Source: an uncultured Bacteroidota bacterium
GTDB lineage: Bacteria; Bacteroidota; Bacteroidia; Chitinophagales; Saprospiraceae
DNA: 58,630 nt
NCBI GenBank assembly: GCA_903905445.1
Contig: CAIVGO010000253.1
Coordinates: forward strand, 1-58,630
Direction: 5' to 3'
Both the position numbers and the translations under genes were made by a program. Under the pieces are notes generated by a model, which saw nothing but the letters and a program-made list of their open reading frames with translations, did not search any database and was not told where the DNA came from. This document shows, one piece after another, positions 19,288 through 28,993 of the stretch; within the stretch, counting starts at the first letter, position 1, and each line of letters begins with the position of its first letter.

Positions 19288-21228
19288 TTACTGCCCCAAT
19301 TGCCTGGTAAAATAGTCGGATTTGGTCATATCCCCTAATAAACGGTATCCAATGGCAAGGTTCTGGATGATCTCTTTGTCACCGGGCGCCTGTTCAAGGG
19401 CCATTTCATAGTAATAGATGGCTTCTCGGTGCTTGTTTTGAAGCCCATATGCAGTACCCAATTGTCGCAGCAATACCTGGTTCTTAGGGTACAATTTTAG
19501 GCCTTCCAGCATGCAAGCGGTGGAAGCCTCGTAATCTTTGTTAATTTGACCTTCATATTTACCCCAATCAATGTAGGTGGCAAGCAATCGATCGGTTGCT
19601 AATTTATTGTTGGGTTTTAGTTCGAGGGCTTGCTTGAACTTGGTTGCTGCAGCAGGATAGTTTTTTCGGAAAAAATCTACATTCCCTAAGCCGATCACGG
19701 CATTTTCGGTCGGTCGAATGGCATAACTCTTATCAAAGAACACCCGCGCCTGCTCCAATAATTTATCGGCCCCTGGCGCAGTAGGGCTTTTGAGGTATTG
19801 CAGGAAATACTGTTCCCCTGCCGCACGCGTACTCCGAAAACTATTGGGGGCGCTGTCTTTGTCATTGATAAACAAGGTATTACTATCTTTCCAAACGGGG
19901 GTACGAACAAATGTCCGATAACTCGCAGCAAAAATAAGCACCACCAGTATGCTTGTGAAAGTAGCCACATTTTTGGTTGCAAAGATGGAAGCCGATGCAT
20001 CCACTTTTTCATCAGGAATGCGTAACAGTTTCCAAATCAACAAACTAACGCCCAAGGCAAACCATAGCGATGCGCTGTAAGCCAAACGCTCTCCAGCCAC
20101 TGTACCAATGAGCATAAAAATATTGGCATATAAGGCAATCGATGCGAAATAGGCCAAAATGAGGTAAGAAAAAATACTGCGCTTTTTAAAGTTCCAAAGT
20201 GCATACCCCAACAAACCCAAATGCACCCCAAAGGCCAGTAAGCAAATCGGACTGGACCAACTTACGGTCGGGATTTGATTGAACGAATAATCCCACGACA
20301 ATACAGCCGGCCAAACCAGCAACTGTAAATATTTGCCTAAAAGCACAAATCCGGTGGCCCATCGATCCAACAATCCGGCTGCAACCAATTGATTGTCATT
20401 GAAATCAGGGGTGTAACCCATCCGGCCATGCATCACTGACCAGCGCAATAAAAACCACAAAAAGAACGGGATCAACAACCAACTGCTTTTGGACAAAGTA
20501 TCAGCAATGCTGCGTTTTGAGTCTAAAAAGTACAAACTGATCGGAATAAGCACCAACATGGTCACAGCGCCTTCTTTGGATAAGAGTGCAAGGAAAAACG
20601 CGGATAATGCAAGTATAAGTCGTTGTTTTTGTTGACTTTTTGTATAGTCCCAAAACCAATAGAGGCTCAACACGCTAAAGAAAAAACTCATTAATTCATC
20701 GCGGCTCTTGATATTCGCCACTACTTCAGTGTGCAAGGGATGGGCTGCAAACAAGGCCGTTGCCAGGGCAAACAATACCAAGGGGCGATTGGGCATTATT
20801 TTACTCAAACAAAGAAATACCAGACCAATCGTACAGGCATACCACAATACGTTCATAAAGTGGTAAAACCCGGGAGAATTGGGTGCAATGGCCCATTCAA
20901 TGGCAAAACTGGCCACCGATAAAGGACGGTATAGGTATTCCGAATCGGTCGCAACAGAAGAGCCCGCCCGGTAACTGTGCGTAAAAATATCGTATAATCC
21001 GCCAAATCCGGCCTGCACATATTGGTTGAGGGTAATCACCAGCGGGTCATCCAGTACGTAATCAAACCCAAACGTGTTGCTGTACAGCAGGAAAGCAAAA
21101 AGGGCCAACAAGCCCGCCAGGCGCCAGCGCTGGGTATCGCGTTGTACTACCGTTGGTGCAGGATTTTGGGTAGAAATTGCGGGTTTTGTGGGTTTGGACA
21201 CCTGATTTCTTTTCGTTTGTTTCGACAT
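19288..21228 (-). CDS. TMTC-like GT-C glycosyltransferase with C-terminal TPRs (646 aa)
   Basis: About ten hydrophobic helices (residues 35-400) precede a soluble tail with TPR motifs (about 480-646, FKQALELKPNNKLATDRLL, YYYEMALEQAPGDKEI). The segment AHPLHTEVVANIKSRDEL in the first luminal loop region is the signature of the TMTC/DUF1736 type of protein O-mannosyltransferases, which use a lipid-linked sugar. The likely job is therefore O-glycosylation of exported proteins, but the sugar and acceptor are inferred only. The track starts at 21327, within 15 nt of pyrR; the ATG at 21228 (MSKQTKRNQ) is preferred because it leaves a 113-bp divergent promoter region. Confidence 0.82.
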   Translation of the reverse strand: MSKQTKRNQVSKPTKPAISTQNPAPTVVQRDTQRWRLAGLLALFAFLLYSNTFGFDYVLDDPLVITLNQYVQAGFGGLYDIFTHSYRAGSSVATDSEYLYRPLSVASFAIEWAIAPNSPGFYHFMNVLWYACTIGLVFLCLSKIMPNRPLVLFALATALFAAHPLHTEVVANIKSRDELMSFFFSVLSLYWFWDYTKSQQKQRLILALSAFFLALLSKEGAVTMLVLIPISLYFLDSKRSIADTLSKSSWLLIPFFLWFLLRWSVMHGRMGYTPDFNDNQLVAAGLLDRWATGFVLLGKYLQLLVWPAVLSWDYSFNQIPTVSWSSPICLLAFGVHLGLLGYALWNFKKRSIFSYLILAYFASIALYANIFMLIGTVAGERLAYSASLWFALGVSLLIWKLLRIPDEKVDASASIFATKNVATFTSILVVLIFAASYRTFVRTPVWKDSNTLFINDKDSAPNSFRSTRAAGEQYFLQYLKSPTAPGADKLLEQARVFFDKSYAIRPTENAVIGLGNVDFFRKNYPAAATKFKQALELKPNNKLATDRLLATYIDWGKYEGQINKDYEASTACMLEGLKLYPKNQVLLRQLGTAYGLQNKHREAIYYYEMALEQAPGDKEIIQNLAIGYRLLGDMTKSDYFTRQLGQ

Positions 21229-21328
21229 AAAAGGCAATTTGAAAGGACGTAAGTCGGAATAAATGCAAATTTCATGTTTTACCCGCAGATTATTCAATAC
21301 TATTCGAAAAAACAGCGCACGAAGCATT

Positions 21329-21336
21329 TATCTTTG
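21329..21336 (+). promoter_or_regulatory. -7 box directly before pyrR
   Basis: TATCTTTG matches TAnnTTTG exactly and ends only five bases before the pyrR ATG, so transcription would start at or next to the start codon. The message would be leaderless or nearly so. A weak TTCG lies 22 bp upstream. Confidence 0.55.
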
Positions 21337-21341
21337 CGCCC

Positions 21342-21887
21342 ATGGAAACAGGAAAAATACTCCTCAACAGCGAACGATTCGCGCTGACCATCGACCGACT
21401 GAGTCACCAGCTGTTGGAAGATTGGGGCGATTTTTCCAATGCCTGTATTATCGGCATCCAACCTCGGGGTGTGTCCGTTTCCAACCGCATTTATAAGCGC
21501 TTGGTCGAACTCACCGGAAATACCGCCATCGATTATGGTAAAATGGATATTACGTTCTACCGCGACGATTTTCGCATGGAAGGTGGTCCGCTTGCTCCAT
21601 ATCCAAACGAAATTAACTTCATTGTAGCCAATAAAAAGGTGCTACTGGTAGATGACGTGCTGTACACCGGCCGTACCATCCAAGCAGCCCTGGCAGCCCT
21701 GCAACATTATGGCCGTCCATCCTCCGTTGAACTGTTGGTTTTGGTAGACCGACGGTTTAATCGTCATCTGCCGATACAAGCAGATTATATCGGCATCAGT
21801 GTGGATGCCGTGGATGAAGCCTATGTGCGGGTGCGCTGGCAAGAAACACACGGTGAAGATCAAATACTGTTATACGACAAAAAATGA
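21342..21887 (+). CDS. pyrR: PyrR-type phosphoribosyltransferase / uracil phosphoribosyltransferase (181 aa)
   Basis: Type I phosphoribosyltransferase fold with the PRPP loop VLLVDDVLYTGRTIQAAL (about residues 103-120), the N-terminal IIGIQPRGV and the family segment KMDITFYRDDF. PyrR proteins in Firmicutes bind pyr mRNA and attenuate transcription; many also convert uracil to UMP. Its stop overlaps the pyrB start by four bases (ATGA), so the two are coupled. Because the promoter box nearly abuts the ATG there is no room for an upstream attenuator RNA, so if it regulates at all it is not by a 5' leader here. Confidence 0.93.
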   Translation: METGKILLNSERFALTIDRLSHQLLEDWGDFSNACIIGIQPRGVSVSNRIYKRLVELTGNTAIDYGKMDITFYRDDFRMEGGPLAPYPNEINFIVANKKVLLVDDVLYTGRTIQAALAALQHYGRPSSVELLVLVDRRFNRHLPIQADYIGISVDAVDEAYVRVRWQETHGEDQILLYDKK

Positions 21888-22807
21888 AAGGACTTTCCAC
21901 GCGGCATCTCATTGGGATCAAAAACATCACCGAAGATGATATTCAACTCATTTTTGAAACAGCCGATAATTTTAAGGAAGTCATCAACCGTCCGATAAAA
22001 AAAGTGCCCAGTTTGCGGGATATCACGGTTGCGAACCTCTTTTTTGAAAGCAGCACCCGTACGCGTGTTTCGTTCGAACTGGCAGAACGCAGGCTCAGTG
22101 CCGATATCGTCAATTTTACGGCCTCTTCCTCCAGTGTAAGCAAAGGCGAAACCTTGCTGGATACAGTAAATAATATCCTTTCCATGAAGGTGGATATGGT
22201 GGTGATGCGGCATCCTGCACCGGGTGCTTGTGTGTACCTTTCGCAAAGAATTGATGCAAATATCGTAAATGCGGGTGATGGCACCCACGAACATCCGACC
22301 CAAGCCTTGTTGGATGCATTTTCTATTCGGGAAAAATTAGGGGATGTGGCAGGGAAAAAAGTGGCCATTATTGGAGATATCATCCACAGCCGCGTCGCTT
22401 TAAGCAATGTTTTTTGTTTACAAAAACTTGGGGCAAAAGTGCGGGTTTGTGGTCCGCCAACCCTCATTCCAAAATATTATGCCGATCTTGGCGTAGAAGT
22501 ATCACACGATATTCAGGATACCTTGCGCTGGTGCGATGTGGCCAATGTGCTCCGTATTCAACTCGAACGGCAGGACATCAAGTTTTTCCCCAGTATTCGG
22601 GAATACCATCAATATTTCGGAATTAGCAAACCCATGCTCGATGCATTGGACCGGGATATTGTCATTATGCATCCCGGTCCAATCAATCGCGGCGTGGAAC
22701 TCAATTCGGATGTAGCCGACGGTCCACACAATATTATTTTACAACAAGTAGAAAACGGCGTCGCCATTCGTATGGCTGTTTTATACTTGCTGGCAGCGGG
22801 CAATTAG
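21884..22807 (+). CDS. pyrB: Aspartate carbamoyltransferase catalytic chain (307 aa)
   Basis: Condenses carbamoyl phosphate and aspartate to carbamoyl aspartate, the committed step of pyrimidine synthesis. Signature sites are present: FFESSTRTRVSFELAERRL (about 51-69, carbamoyl-phosphate loop), MVVMRHPAPGA, HPTQALLD, and IMHPGPINRGVEL near residue 265. Length is normal. No pyrI regulatory chain follows. The stop (TAG) overlaps the stop (TAA) of the convergent lipoprotein gene. Confidence 0.96.
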   Translation: MKGLSTRHLIGIKNITEDDIQLIFETADNFKEVINRPIKKVPSLRDITVANLFFESSTRTRVSFELAERRLSADIVNFTASSSSVSKGETLLDTVNNILSMKVDMVVMRHPAPGACVYLSQRIDANIVNAGDGTHEHPTQALLDAFSIREKLGDVAGKKVAIIGDIIHSRVALSNVFCLQKLGAKVRVCGPPTLIPKYYADLGVEVSHDIQDTLRWCDVANVLRIQLERQDIKFFPSIREYHQYFGISKPMLDALDRDIVIMHPGPINRGVELNSDVADGPHNIILQQVENGVAIRMAVLYLLAAGN

Positions 22808-24039
22808 TTGCCTTGTTGTGCTTCCTGTTGTTCAGGATACAACTTTTGGGTATAGTCCTTGATCCAGGCTTCCACTTTCGGGGTAAGTTTCCAACCCTCT
22901 GCGGCATAAAGATCCTGTAATGTTTTTATAGAAGTAGCCAGGGCGGTACCAGGATATTTTTGTACCACATAAGCCCACAACTTTTTATAGTCGTCCATTA
23001 CCTCTTTGGTATCATAATTATACACCTGGGTGTTATCGGCGCCATTATGCACCACCAAGGCCGTCCAGCGCTCCGACTCTTTGGTCTGGTCTTTCAGCAA
23101 GAAATAAGGGTTATTCTGGTTGAATTTTTCCCAAAAAATAGCACGGTCGGCAATTTGTTCCAATGGTACAATAATACCACCATCATCCCAAGCCTGGTTA
23201 CTAAATTCCATCAATTCCTGATCAAGGAAGATTTTAAAGGCAGGGCTGCATTTTGGGGCAAAAAAGGCATGTAATTTTTTAAAATCAGTAATCGGAAACA
23301 CCTGACCTTCTCCCATTCCAATGGTAAACCCATTTTCCGCCAGCGATTTGGTGGCCGGGTATTTTCCCATATCAAATTTATCGTCGGCCATGGCTTTATA
23401 GTCATCATCCGACCAATTGATCGCTTCTGTTATATTATAAAACTGACCGTCCATTTCCAAGCGCATCAAGAATTGCCTGAGTATTACGAACCCAGCATCT
23501 GCCAAAGCTCCGCTGGAATTGGAAAAGGATTTAGTTGCAGCGTCCCAAGCCTTTTTACCACTTTCCAATTTCTTGGTATTCAGGCCTTTGAGTGCCATAC
23601 TGAATTGTGATAAAATGCCCAGATCGGGTGTGGTATTACGTGCGCCGCTGTACACGGGCAACAAAGCACCACCATAAGCCCAGCCTTTTTTCTGTTCGGG
23701 TGTTGTGGAAATAACCTCTATGTAGGGCTCAAGAAGCACCATATTTTGAATGGTGGCTTCTTCTTTTTGTTCAGAAACAACACCGGTTCCTTCAACAAAA
23801 TCGCCTGCGGCAAACTTGGTGGTCACCTGCGAACCGGTTTTGGAAGGCAAATTGCGCAGTAAAAGGTTGTCTACCTTTACCATATACAACTGCAATTCCG
23901 GTTTTACCGCAATAGGCTGCGTAGTTGTTGGGGTAGATGGTTGTGTCTTGTCGGTGACTTTATTGTCTGTACCCGTGGTACATGCACCCATGAAGATGCA
24001 AATACCCAAAAGAAAAGCACTTAATTTAGTTTTTTGCAT
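22804..24039 (-). CDS. Lipoprotein with SH3-like N-terminal domain, at the end of the nuo operon (411 aa)
   Basis: Signal peptide with lipobox (LLGICIFMGAC, lipid-modified Cys20), a Thr/Pro-rich linker, then a bacterial SH3-like segment (about 50-115, VDNLLLRNLPSKTGSQVTTKFAAGD) and a long C-terminal region of unknown family with several aromatic patches. It starts 30 nt after the nuoN stop on the same strand and so probably belongs to the nuo transcript. Its signal peptide is similar in style to the lipoprotein between nuoL and nuoK. Function unknown; a periplasmic or outer-membrane accessory role is possible. Confidence 0.8.
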   Translation of the reverse strand: MQKTKLSAFLLGICIFMGACTTGTDNKVTDKTQPSTPTTTQPIAVKPELQLYMVKVDNLLLRNLPSKTGSQVTTKFAAGDFVEGTGVVSEQKEEATIQNMVLLEPYIEVISTTPEQKKGWAYGGALLPVYSGARNTTPDLGILSQFSMALKGLNTKKLESGKKAWDAATKSFSNSSGALADAGFVILRQFLMRLEMDGQFYNITEAINWSDDDYKAMADDKFDMGKYPATKSLAENGFTIGMGEGQVFPITDFKKLHAFFAPKCSPAFKIFLDQELMEFSNQAWDDGGIIVPLEQIADRAIFWEKFNQNNPYFLLKDQTKESERWTALVVHNGADNTQVYNYDTKEVMDDYKKLWAYVVQKYPGTALATSIKTLQDLYAAEGWKLTPKVEAWIKDYTQKLYPEQQEAQQGN

Positions 24040-24069
24040 AATGCGTTATTTTGGTAGATTGAATGTTCT

Positions 24070-25461
24070 TTAAATCAAACCGTAAACGCTGCCAGGTGCC
24101 AAGGTCAACAAGGCAATAAGCACCAAACCTCCTGCAACGACCCATTTAAAACCAACCGGGGTTACAACAACCGGCGATGCTTCATCCCGCACAAAATACA
24201 TCGCAATGATTACCTTAAAATAATAGTAAATGGAAATCGCGGAATTGATCACCGCCAAACCAATCAACCATGGATACCGTTCAAATGCAGCGGTAAACAA
24301 GAAGTATTTACCAAAAAAACCAGCAGTTGGTGGAATACCCGCCAATGACAACATTGAAATCACCATCACCGCAGCAAGAAATGGCTCCCTTTTACTCAAA
24401 CCATTGAAGGCATCCAGCGATGCATTGTTATTTTGCTCGGCTACCAATATATATACCGCAAATGCACAAATGGTCGCAATGGAATAACTTAACGTGTACA
24501 GCAACATCGCGCCCGCGCTGCCTGCTTGACCAATGGCCAATACCGCCAACAACAAATAGCCAGCATGGGAGATGGAAGAATAAGCCATCATCCGTTTGAA
24601 ATTGGTTTGAAACAGGGCCGTTACGTTGGCTAAAGTCATCGTAAGTGCCGCAATCGCTGCAACCGTAATGCCCCAAAAGTCAATGGCATCCACAAAAGCG
24701 CTGGAAAACAGGCGATATAATGCTGCAAAACCTGCCGTTTTTACGACCGTAGACATAAATGCAGTTACCAAATTGGGGCTCCCGGTATATACGTCTGGCG
24801 CCCAAAAATGGAATGGAACCGCCGAAACTTTGAAACTTAATCCGACCAGCATCAACAAGATACCCATGTGCAGCATACCCAACGAATGTTTACCCTCTGC
24901 AATGGCCCGCGCAATAACTTGCATATCAAAACTGGCCGTTGCGCCATACACCAACGCAATACCAAACAACAAAAAGCCGGTAGCAAAAGCACCCATCAAA
25001 AAATACTTCAAAGCAGCCTCGTTGGATTCTGGTTCGTCGCGTCGACTGCCCGCCATCACGTACATGGGAATGCTCAATATTTCAATACCCAGGAATAACA
25101 TCACCATATTGGTAAAGGAAAACATGCACAAGGCACCACACAAACTGAACAAAATCAGGCCATAGTTATCCCCCAGGGTATCGGTTAAGGCCCGGAATCC
25201 CCAGCCGGACAAACCCAAAATGAGCACGGTGCCGATTAATACCACCGCCGAAAATGCAAGTGCATATTGGTCGAACCGAAACATGGTTGCGTAATGCTCG
25301 TTCAGCCCTGTCGTGTCGCCCAACATCAGGTCAATACCAGTGGCCAACAAAGCCAAAATGGAACCTGCCAAGGCAATGGTTTGTAAGGTTTTGCGATTTT
25401 TAGACAGACCGGCAAACAACACTGCGATTGCCGTAAAGAATAAAATCAGTAATGCTTTCAT
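24070..25461 (-). CDS. nuoN: NADH-quinone oxidoreductase subunit N (463 aa)
   Basis: Antiporter-like proton-pumping membrane subunit of complex I with about 14 transmembrane helices. The conserved core is visible: LFLGIEILSIPMYVMAG (charged Glu in helix 5), SFKVSAVPFHFWAPDVYTG (Lys in helix 7) and NFKRMMAYSSISHAGYLLL. It is the last core nuo gene, 58 nt after nuoM. Confidence 0.95.
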   Translation of the reverse strand: MKALLILFFTAIAVLFAGLSKNRKTLQTIALAGSILALLATGIDLMLGDTTGLNEHYATMFRFDQYALAFSAVVLIGTVLILGLSGWGFRALTDTLGDNYGLILFSLCGALCMFSFTNMVMLFLGIEILSIPMYVMAGSRRDEPESNEAALKYFLMGAFATGFLLFGIALVYGATASFDMQVIARAIAEGKHSLGMLHMGILLMLVGLSFKVSAVPFHFWAPDVYTGSPNLVTAFMSTVVKTAGFAALYRLFSSAFVDAIDFWGITVAAIAALTMTLANVTALFQTNFKRMMAYSSISHAGYLLLAVLAIGQAGSAGAMLLYTLSYSIATICAFAVYILVAEQNNNASLDAFNGLSKREPFLAAVMVISMLSLAGIPPTAGFFGKYFLFTAAFERYPWLIGLAVINSAISIYYYFKVIIAMYFVRDEASPVVVTPVGFKWVVAGGLVLIALLTLAPGSVYGLI

Positions 25462-25519
25462 ATCGTAGGCGCAGCCGTTGGACTGCTTTTTTTATCAATT
25501 CCGCAATTGCGGTAAATGT

Positions 25520-26989
25520 TTAAATTTGAACAGCGCCAAGGATGGCATTTACGCTTTGATCCGTTAAACCCAAAATGGTTTGTGGGAAAAAGCCCAAAAC
25601 AAGCACTAAAAAGGCCAAAACGCCCAAAATGGTCAATTCGCGGGTATCCAAATCCGCAAATTGTGCAGTCGCCTCATTGGGTTCGCCAAACATCGCAAGG
25701 CCATAAGCACGCAACATATACACCGCGCCGAAAATGATGGTCAAACCTGCCACTGCGCCCATCCAGGCATTGTAGTTCCATATGCCATTGAGCAACAAAA
25801 ACTCACCGGGAAAACCATTGGTAAGCGGTACAGCCACTGCACCAAGCATGATAATCATAAATAAAGTGGCCAAACGGGGTGCGCTTTTCGCAATACCACC
25901 CATATCCGCCAAACTGCGGGTGCCCAGGCGGCGCTCAATCAAATCGGCTACAAAAAACAAACCCACCACGTTGATACCGTGGTTGAACATTTGAATCAAA
26001 CTGCCTTGTACCCCTGTTTTGTTCCAGGCAAATACACCGGCAGCAATCAGGCCAACGTGGGCAATGGAGGAATAGGCGATGAGGCGTTTGAAATCACTTT
26101 GTTTAACCGCAATAATACTGGCATACACGATGCCAACTACGGCTAAAGTCATAAAGGTGGGTACCAAGGTATGCATCGCTTCAGGTGCTAATGGCACCAT
26201 CCAGCGAATCACACCATATACCCCCATTTTTAACATAATACCCGAAAGCAGCATGGTGCCGCCTGTTGGTGCAGTCGTATAAGTGTCTGGTTGCCAGGTA
26301 TGGAATGGGAAAATGGGCATTTTAACCGCAAATGCAACAAAAAAGCCTAACATAACCCACCATGCAGTTGAAGGCGAAAGTGGTACTGCTACCAAATCAC
26401 GCCACAAAAAGGAATGCCGAATAACATCGTTGCCTGCCAATGGATCGCCTGTTTGCAAATAAACATAGATCAATGACATCAGCATAAACAAGGAGCCAAT
26501 AAAGGTATAGATGAAAAACTTCAGCGTTACCCGGATCCGATCTTGTCCGCCCCAAATTGCGCAAATAAAATAGATCGGGATCAGTGCCAATTCATAAAAA
26601 ACGTAAAACAACAGCCCGTCTTCCGCCATAAAAACGCCGTTTAAAGCGCCCAACATCATCAAAACCATGCCATAGTAGCGGTTTTCATGCTCGTACGTCC
26701 GGCCAAAACTACTCAACACGATGATCGGAGCAAGCAGGTTGGTCAACACGACCAACAACAAACTAATGCCATCGAGGCTAAGGCTGAAGCTGATACCCGC
26801 ATTGGGCACCCAAGGCGTACGGAAGGCCAGCGCTTCTCCGCCACCGGATTGAAATGCCATCACTACATAAGCAGTCAGGGCAAGATTTGCCAGGGTGAAC
26901 AATAGCGCAATTTGCCGTCCGTTGCTCGGACGAGCCACCAACACAAATCCAGCGGCTATAAGAGGTATGAGTAGGAGTAAAAGAGACAT
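25520..26989 (-). CDS. nuoM: NADH-quinone oxidoreductase subunit M (489 aa)
   Basis: Second antiporter-like proton channel of complex I. Typical segments: FYVFYELALIPIYFICAIWGG (helix 5 Glu), AFAVKMPIFPFHTWQPDTYTTAP (helix 7 Lys), KQSDFKRLIAYSSIAHVG and the late FFQTILGL-type end. Fourteen hydrophobic helices. 34 nt after nuoL. Confidence 0.96.
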   Translation of the reverse strand: MSLLLLLIPLIAAGFVLVARPSNGRQIALLFTLANLALTAYVVMAFQSGGGEALAFRTPWVPNAGISFSLSLDGISLLLVVLTNLLAPIIVLSSFGRTYEHENRYYGMVLMMLGALNGVFMAEDGLLFYVFYELALIPIYFICAIWGGQDRIRVTLKFFIYTFIGSLFMLMSLIYVYLQTGDPLAGNDVIRHSFLWRDLVAVPLSPSTAWWVMLGFFVAFAVKMPIFPFHTWQPDTYTTAPTGGTMLLSGIMLKMGVYGVIRWMVPLAPEAMHTLVPTFMTLAVVGIVYASIIAVKQSDFKRLIAYSSIAHVGLIAAGVFAWNKTGVQGSLIQMFNHGINVVGLFFVADLIERRLGTRSLADMGGIAKSAPRLATLFMIIMLGAVAVPLTNGFPGEFLLLNGIWNYNAWMGAVAGLTIIFGAVYMLRAYGLAMFGEPNEATAQFADLDTRELTILGVLAFLVLVLGFFPQTILGLTDQSVNAILGAVQI

Positions 26990-27023
26990 TAGTCTTTTTT
27001 TGTTTTGTAAATCCTGAAATCGT

Positions 27024-28931
27024 TTATAAAAACATGGTCAAAACCAATAAAATCGCACCGGCTACCATGCCGATCAGATAATATTCGATGTTGCCATTTT
27101 GTAATTTTCTGAATTGAGCGCCCACGCTTTGCACGCCTTTACCTACGCCATTCACCAAGCCATCAAGTGCCCAAACATCTACATAATAATGCAGCAGTTT
27201 CGACAGTTTTTCGGTAGAACGCACAAACAGGAAGTTGTATATTTCATCCACATAAAATTTGTGGGCAAATAATTTACTCAAACCAACCTGGGCTTCATCT
27301 GCAACGGGCAAGTTTTTGCTGCGCTGGTAAATGAAATAGGATCCCAGCAATACGATCAAGGCCAAAACGGTGGTGATGGCCATCAATCCCCATTCCAGGC
27401 TTTCCTCCAAATGCAACGGGTTCATAGGAACGACTGGCATGTTGTTCAAACCATTGCCGCCAAACCAATGCGCCAACCATTCGCCTTCGCCCAAGCCCAT
27501 AAAATGGGGTAGGTTCAACAAGCCACCCACAACCGACAATACCGCCAAAACCATTAAAGGCGCCGTCATCACCAACGGGCTTTCATGCAAATGGTGTTCT
27601 TGTTCGTGTGTACCGCGGAAGTCTCCAAAAAAGGTGACGTAGAGCAAACGGCTCATGTAAACGGCGGTTAAAGTGGCACTTAAAGCACCCAAAGCCCACC
27701 AAATGATGCCGCCATGCGCATACGTGTAGGCAAAAATTTCATCTTTCGAAAAGAACCCAGACAAGAATGGGAAGCCGGAAATGGCAAAAGTACCAATCAA
27801 AAATACCCAAAAGGTAATGGGCATTGCTTTGCGCAAACCACCCATATTGCGGATATCCTGTTCGCCACCCATCCCGTGAATCACACTACCCGCCGCAAGG
27901 AACAGCAAGGCCTTGAAAAATGCATGGGTGGTTACATGGAAAATCGCCGTAGTGTAAGCGCCCATGCCCAGCGCCAAAAACATCAAACCCAATTGGGATA
28001 CGGTAGAATAGGCAAGTACTTTCTTTATATCATTTTGCCGCAGGCCAATCAAGGCTGCTACAATCGAAGTGGTCAAACCAATAATAGCAATAAATTCGCT
28101 GGCTTCATGCGACATCGCATACAAACCATTGCAACGCGCAACTAAATATACACCCGCCGTTACCATGGTCGCAGCGTGGATGAGCGCCGAAACAGGGGTT
28201 GGACCTGCCATCGCATCCGGTAACCAGGTGTACAAGGGAATTTGAGCACTTTTACCCATTGCACCTACAAACAGCAACATACAAATGGCCGTGATTACAC
28301 CAGGTTCTACCCGAATTAAAGGCAGTTTGGCAAAGATCTCCGCATAGTTCAAACTTCCAAATGTTTGATAAATCAGGAACATGCCCAACAACAATCCAAG
28401 GTCACCGATGCGGTTCATGATAAAGGCTTTCCGTGCAGCCTCTCCATACGAGCGGTTTTCGTACCAAAAACCAATCAGCAGGTAAGAACACAAGCCTACG
28501 CCTTCCCAGCCAAAGAACAACATCATGAAGTTATCGCCCATCACGAGCAACAACATCGAAAACACAAACAAATTCAGGTAAGCAAAAAACTTGTAAAACC
28601 CATCATCATCGTGCATGTACCCCACGGAGTACACATGGATCAGGAAACCTACACCCGTGATGATCAGCATCATCCAGACAGAAAGTTGGTCTACCAAAAA
28701 TCCGAAACCAACATTCAGCCCATCCACGGCTAAAAACTGATACAAATTGACCTGAATCGGGCCAGATGCACCAATTTGATTAAAACAGGCAACGCTCAAA
28801 ATCAGCGAACCCAGCAAGGTGCCGGAACCGATTAGACCTACTGCGTTTTTAGATAACTGCTTTCCAAATAAACCATTGATAATGAATCCTATCAAAGGCA
28901 AAAATGGAATAAAGGGTACAAGTGTATTCAT
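27024..28931 (-). CDS. nuoL: NADH-quinone oxidoreductase subunit L (635 aa)
   Basis: The largest antiporter-like subunit, with the distal proton channel and the lateral HL helix. FFGWEGVGLCSYLLIGFWYE (helix 5 Glu), AQIPLYTWLPDAMAGPTPVSALIHAATMV and NDIKKVLAYSTVSQLGLM are diagnostic. The C-terminal amphipathic stretch (about 540-600) and last helix fit the arm that clamps M and N. The spacing from the lipoprotein stop upstream (62 nt) is the widest inside the J-to-N part. Confidence 0.97.
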   Translation of the reverse strand: MNTLVPFIPFLPLIGFIINGLFGKQLSKNAVGLIGSGTLLGSLILSVACFNQIGASGPIQVNLYQFLAVDGLNVGFGFLVDQLSVWMMLIITGVGFLIHVYSVGYMHDDDGFYKFFAYLNLFVFSMLLLVMGDNFMMLFFGWEGVGLCSYLLIGFWYENRSYGEAARKAFIMNRIGDLGLLLGMFLIYQTFGSLNYAEIFAKLPLIRVEPGVITAICMLLFVGAMGKSAQIPLYTWLPDAMAGPTPVSALIHAATMVTAGVYLVARCNGLYAMSHEASEFIAIIGLTTSIVAALIGLRQNDIKKVLAYSTVSQLGLMFLALGMGAYTTAIFHVTTHAFFKALLFLAAGSVIHGMGGEQDIRNMGGLRKAMPITFWVFLIGTFAISGFPFLSGFFSKDEIFAYTYAHGGIIWWALGALSATLTAVYMSRLLYVTFFGDFRGTHEQEHHLHESPLVMTAPLMVLAVLSVVGGLLNLPHFMGLGEGEWLAHWFGGNGLNNMPVVPMNPLHLEESLEWGLMAITTVLALIVLLGSYFIYQRSKNLPVADEAQVGLSKLFAHKFYVDEIYNFLFVRSTEKLSKLLHYYVDVWALDGLVNGVGKGVQSVGAQFRKLQNGNIEYYLIGMVAGAILLVLTMFL

Positions 28932-28993
28932 GTTCTTTTATGCGTTAGGTGTTGCGTGTTTGTAATCGAGCGCAACGACGAGTAACTTTTTTC

